DNA from: Halococcus sediminicola
GTDB lineage: Archaea > Halobacteriota > Halobacteria > Halobacteriales > Halococcaceae
DNA: 64,000 nt
Assembly (NCBI RefSeq): GCF_000755245.1
Contig: NZ_BBMP01000001.1
Location: forward strand, 62,001 to 126,000
Reading direction: 5' to 3'
Under the pieces are notes generated by a model. That model was not told where the DNA came from. It saw only the letters and a list, made by a program, of their open reading frames with translations, and did not search any database. Below, in pieces: positions 62,298 through 64,000 of this stretch. The position numbers and the translations under genes are program-made. The first letter of the stretch is position 1. Every line of letters begins with the position of its first letter.

Positions 62298-63101
62298 ATG
62301 ATCTACGACACAATCGGGTCGGGCGACAGCGAGTGGGCAGGCAAGTCCGCCACAGCGATCCGAGAGATAGCCGAAGCCGACGGTTCGGTCCTCCTCGTCC
62401 CCGTCGGTAGTATCGAACAACACGGATCCCACCTGCCGGTTGCTACCGACACCATCCTCGTCGATGCGGTAGTTCATGGTGCCACTGAACGCGCCGGTGA
62501 GGACGTTCCAGTGCTGGTGACACCACCGATCTGGACCGGGTTCTCTCCACATCACCTTTCATTCGGCGGTACGCTCTCGCTCGATTTCGAGGATCTGCGT
62601 GCCGTCCTCGAAGACGTCGCACGAACTGCCATTGGGAACGGCTTCAATGCCGTCTGTTTCGTGAACGGCCACGGTGGGAACGCGGCGCTCGTCGACGCCG
62701 TCGTGAGTACGGTCGGCATCGGGACGGACGCCGAAATTCTCGGGACGACATACTTCTCGCTGGCGACCGACGAAGTGAGTTCCGTTCGTGACAGCGAGCG
62801 GGGCGGGATGGCTCACGGCGGCGAGTACGAGACCTCGCTCATGCTCCATCTGCGACCGGACCTCGTCGCCGACGCCGACCAACGGGATGGAACGCTGTGG
62901 GACGAACACTACGAATGGGGCGGGGGCGACCTTCTCGACGGAGGATCGTTGTCCGTCTATCGTCCGTTCGATTCCTACTCCGAATCCGGCGCGATAGGGG
63001 CTCCCGAATTGGCTAGTGCCGGGAAAGGCGAGCGGATCCACGAGATCGTCACGAGAGAACTCGCTGCTGTGATCGTTGCCATCCACGAGCACAACAGATG
63101 A
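62298..63101 (+). CDS. Creatininase-family amidohydrolase, copy 2
   Basis: A 267-aa creatininase-family protein: LLVPVGSIEQHGSHLPVATD with the metal-ligand Glu, His and Asp, WTGFSPHHLSFGGTLSLD, FVNGHGGNAALVDAV, and GGMAHGGEYETSLMLHL supplying the late ligands. It starts four bases after the ABC ATPase stop, so import and amide hydrolysis are coupled here as in the NCS1 operon. It is clearly divergent from copy 1 (8893-9675). The likely substrate is a creatinine-like or other cyclic amide, or an N-formyl amide, carried by the CUT1-type importer. Confidence 0.9.
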   Translation: MIYDTIGSGDSEWAGKSATAIREIAEADGSVLLVPVGSIEQHGSHLPVATDTILVDAVVHGATERAGEDVPVLVTPPIWTGFSPHHLSFGGTLSLDFEDLRAVLEDVARTAIGNGFNAVCFVNGHGGNAALVDAVVSTVGIGTDAEILGTTYFSLATDEVSSVRDSERGGMAHGGEYETSLMLHLRPDLVADADQRDGTLWDEHYEWGGGDLLDGGSLSVYRPFDSYSESGAIGAPELASAGKGERIHEIVTRELAAVIVAIHEHNR

Positions 63102-63179
63102 GCGTATAGCATCCAGTCGTGCCAACAGGATGTTAATTGCCGATAGATTTTAGTGGTAATGGGCTATCCGGTAGTGTAG

Positions 63180-64000
63180 ATGTCGAACGATAAAACGGAT
63201 GCGTTCGAAGTGAATAGTATTGGCCGGCGGCGTGTGCTCGAGACTCTGGGAGCTGGAAGCATCGTTGCGGTCTCTGGCTGTTTAGGGAGCAGCGGCAACA
63301 GTGGTGCTAACGGTAGTGGTGGCAACGGTGGCGGCAACAGTAGTGGAGGGGGTGGCGGCAACGCGATCCAGTTCCTCACGATGAACGTCGAGGACAACAT
63401 CAAACCGTTCTTTCAGAAAAACAATAAAAAATTCGAGAAGAAGACCGACTCAACGCTAGAGTTCACCAGCGTGACGTGGGACAACGCCCAAACAACGGTG
63501 AACAACCGAGTCGATGGCAACAAGGCACCCGACGTTGCCCGGTGGCCGGCGCGCTGGATCCCGCAGATGGTGGGCAAGGACGCCCTCATGCCTCTCGACG
63601 ACTTGATGAAGGACGATTTCCTCGAGAAGTTCCCTGAAGGCATCGCAAAGGGTGTCCGGTATCAGGACCACTACTACGGAGTTCCGTGGGCATCGTCGAA
63701 CAAATGCTTCTACTATAACAAGAATATCTTCAAGAAAGCGGGTCTGGATCCGGAGAACCCACAACTCGATTCGTGGCAGGATATGCTCTCGGCCGCAAAG
63801 GCGATCAAGAGCAGCGACAAGGTGTCGAAGCCCGCGCTCGGTCTCGCCGGTGCGGATGCGATCGAGACTGGCTCGCAGTACTACCATTACCACTGGTCAC
63901 ATGGGGCCGACCTCGTTGACGACAAGAGCCAGCCAGTTGTCGACACACCAGAGGCAGTCGACGCCCTGTCGTTCTATTCGGATCTCGCAAACAAACACGG
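63180..64000 (+). CDS. Extracellular solute-binding lipoprotein, CUT1 type (runs off the right edge)
   Basis: The first ~273 residues of a family-1 solute-binding protein. A Tat-type IGRRRVLETLGAG motif and a lipobox ending VSGC (near residue 34) precede a Ser/Asn/Gly low-complexity linker of about 30 residues, then the binding domain (IQFLTMNVEDNIKPFFQ, GVPWASSNKCFYYNKNIF, KKAGLDPENPQLDSWQDML). It should hand its ligand to the CUT1 permeases that the preceding ATPase drives. No open frame of its own is closed inside the window. Confidence 0.88.
   Translation, partial: MSNDKTDAFEVNSIGRRRVLETLGAGSIVAVSGCLGSSGNSGANGSGGNGGGNSSGGGGGNAIQFLTMNVEDNIKPFFQKNNKKFEKKTDSTLEFTSVTWDNAQTTVNNRVDGNKAPDVARWPARWIPQMVGKDALMPLDDLMKDDFLEKFPEGIAKGVRYQDHYYGVPWASSNKCFYYNKNIFKKAGLDPENPQLDSWQDMLSAAKAIKSSDKVSKPALGLAGADAIETGSQYYHYHWSHGADLVDDKSQPVVDTPEAVDALSFYSDLANKH

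Noticed and set aside
1-64000. CRISPR array, tRNA, rRNA or replication origin
   Set aside because: No regularly spaced direct repeats, cloverleaf-like segments, rRNA stretches or Orc1/Cdc6 gene were seen.

Overview
The window reads as a haloarchaeon (class Halobacteria). The proteins are acidic and Asp/Glu-rich. Several genes have a TTTATA-type box about 27 bases before an ATG, which suggests leaderless transcripts. Solute-binding proteins carry twin-arginine plus lipobox signals, and haloarchaea-specific families (RdfA, the archaea-specific SMC-related protein) are present. No rRNA, tRNA or CRISPR array was seen. The region is accessory in character: catabolic operons separated by decayed mobile-element pieces and two AT-rich, gene-poor stretches.

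Layout. (1) 1-13.8 kb, cyclic-amide/ureide catabolism: a PanF-like symporter with a small membrane partner, a D-aminoacylase-type amidohydrolase, an operon of two DUF917 proteins around a short HyuA-like protein, a divergent operon of an NCS1 permease, a small membrane protein and a creatininase-family hydrolase, then a HyuA-HyuB pair. A histidine-kinase relic lies at 2.6-2.9 kb. (2) 13.9-19.3 kb: a wrecked tyrosine recombinase, a wrecked IS6-type transposase, an APC amino-acid permease, an F420H2:NADP oxidoreductase (npdG) and a truncated transposase. (3) 19.3-24.3 kb: a complete branched-chain-amino-acid-type ABC importer, bracketed by two truncated copies of the same transposase in the same orientation. 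(4) 25.6-55.3 kb: a large acyl-CoA pathway with an IclR regulator, three CoA ligases, two acyl-CoA dehydrogenases, two crotonases, a two-gene MaoC-type hydratase, a 3-hydroxyacyl-CoA dehydrogenase, two SDRs, two amidohydrolase_2 proteins, two NTF2/SnoaL-like proteins, an MBL hydrolase, a true SCP2-type thiolase, three thiolase-superfamily proteins without the catalytic cysteine (each fused to or beside a DUF35 Zn-ribbon/OB domain), an LLM F420-type oxidoreductase and a cupin. (5) 55.3-60 kb: an AT-rich zone, an IS6 fragment, the SMC-related/rdfA pair and an inverted, decayed SMC-related copy. (6) 60-64 kb: a second IclR regulator followed by a CUT1 ABC ATPase, a second creatininase-family protein and a solute-binding lipoprotein cut by the window edge.

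How it fits together. The left part looks like uptake and ring opening of hydantoin- or creatinine-like compounds. The centre looks like CoA activation, beta-oxidation and non-thiolytic C-C cleavage of a branched or alicyclic acid. Its combination of half-active MaoC pair, Cys-less thiolase fold with DUF35, SDRs and SnoaL dehydratase-like proteins recalls steroid side-chain and bile-acid pathways, but the substrate is inference. A 17-bp palindrome, consensus YTCCG-N7-CGRAR, occurs six times, three in each AT-rich zone; one copy abuts the likely promoter of the first IclR gene. It is the best candidate here for an undescribed regulatory element.
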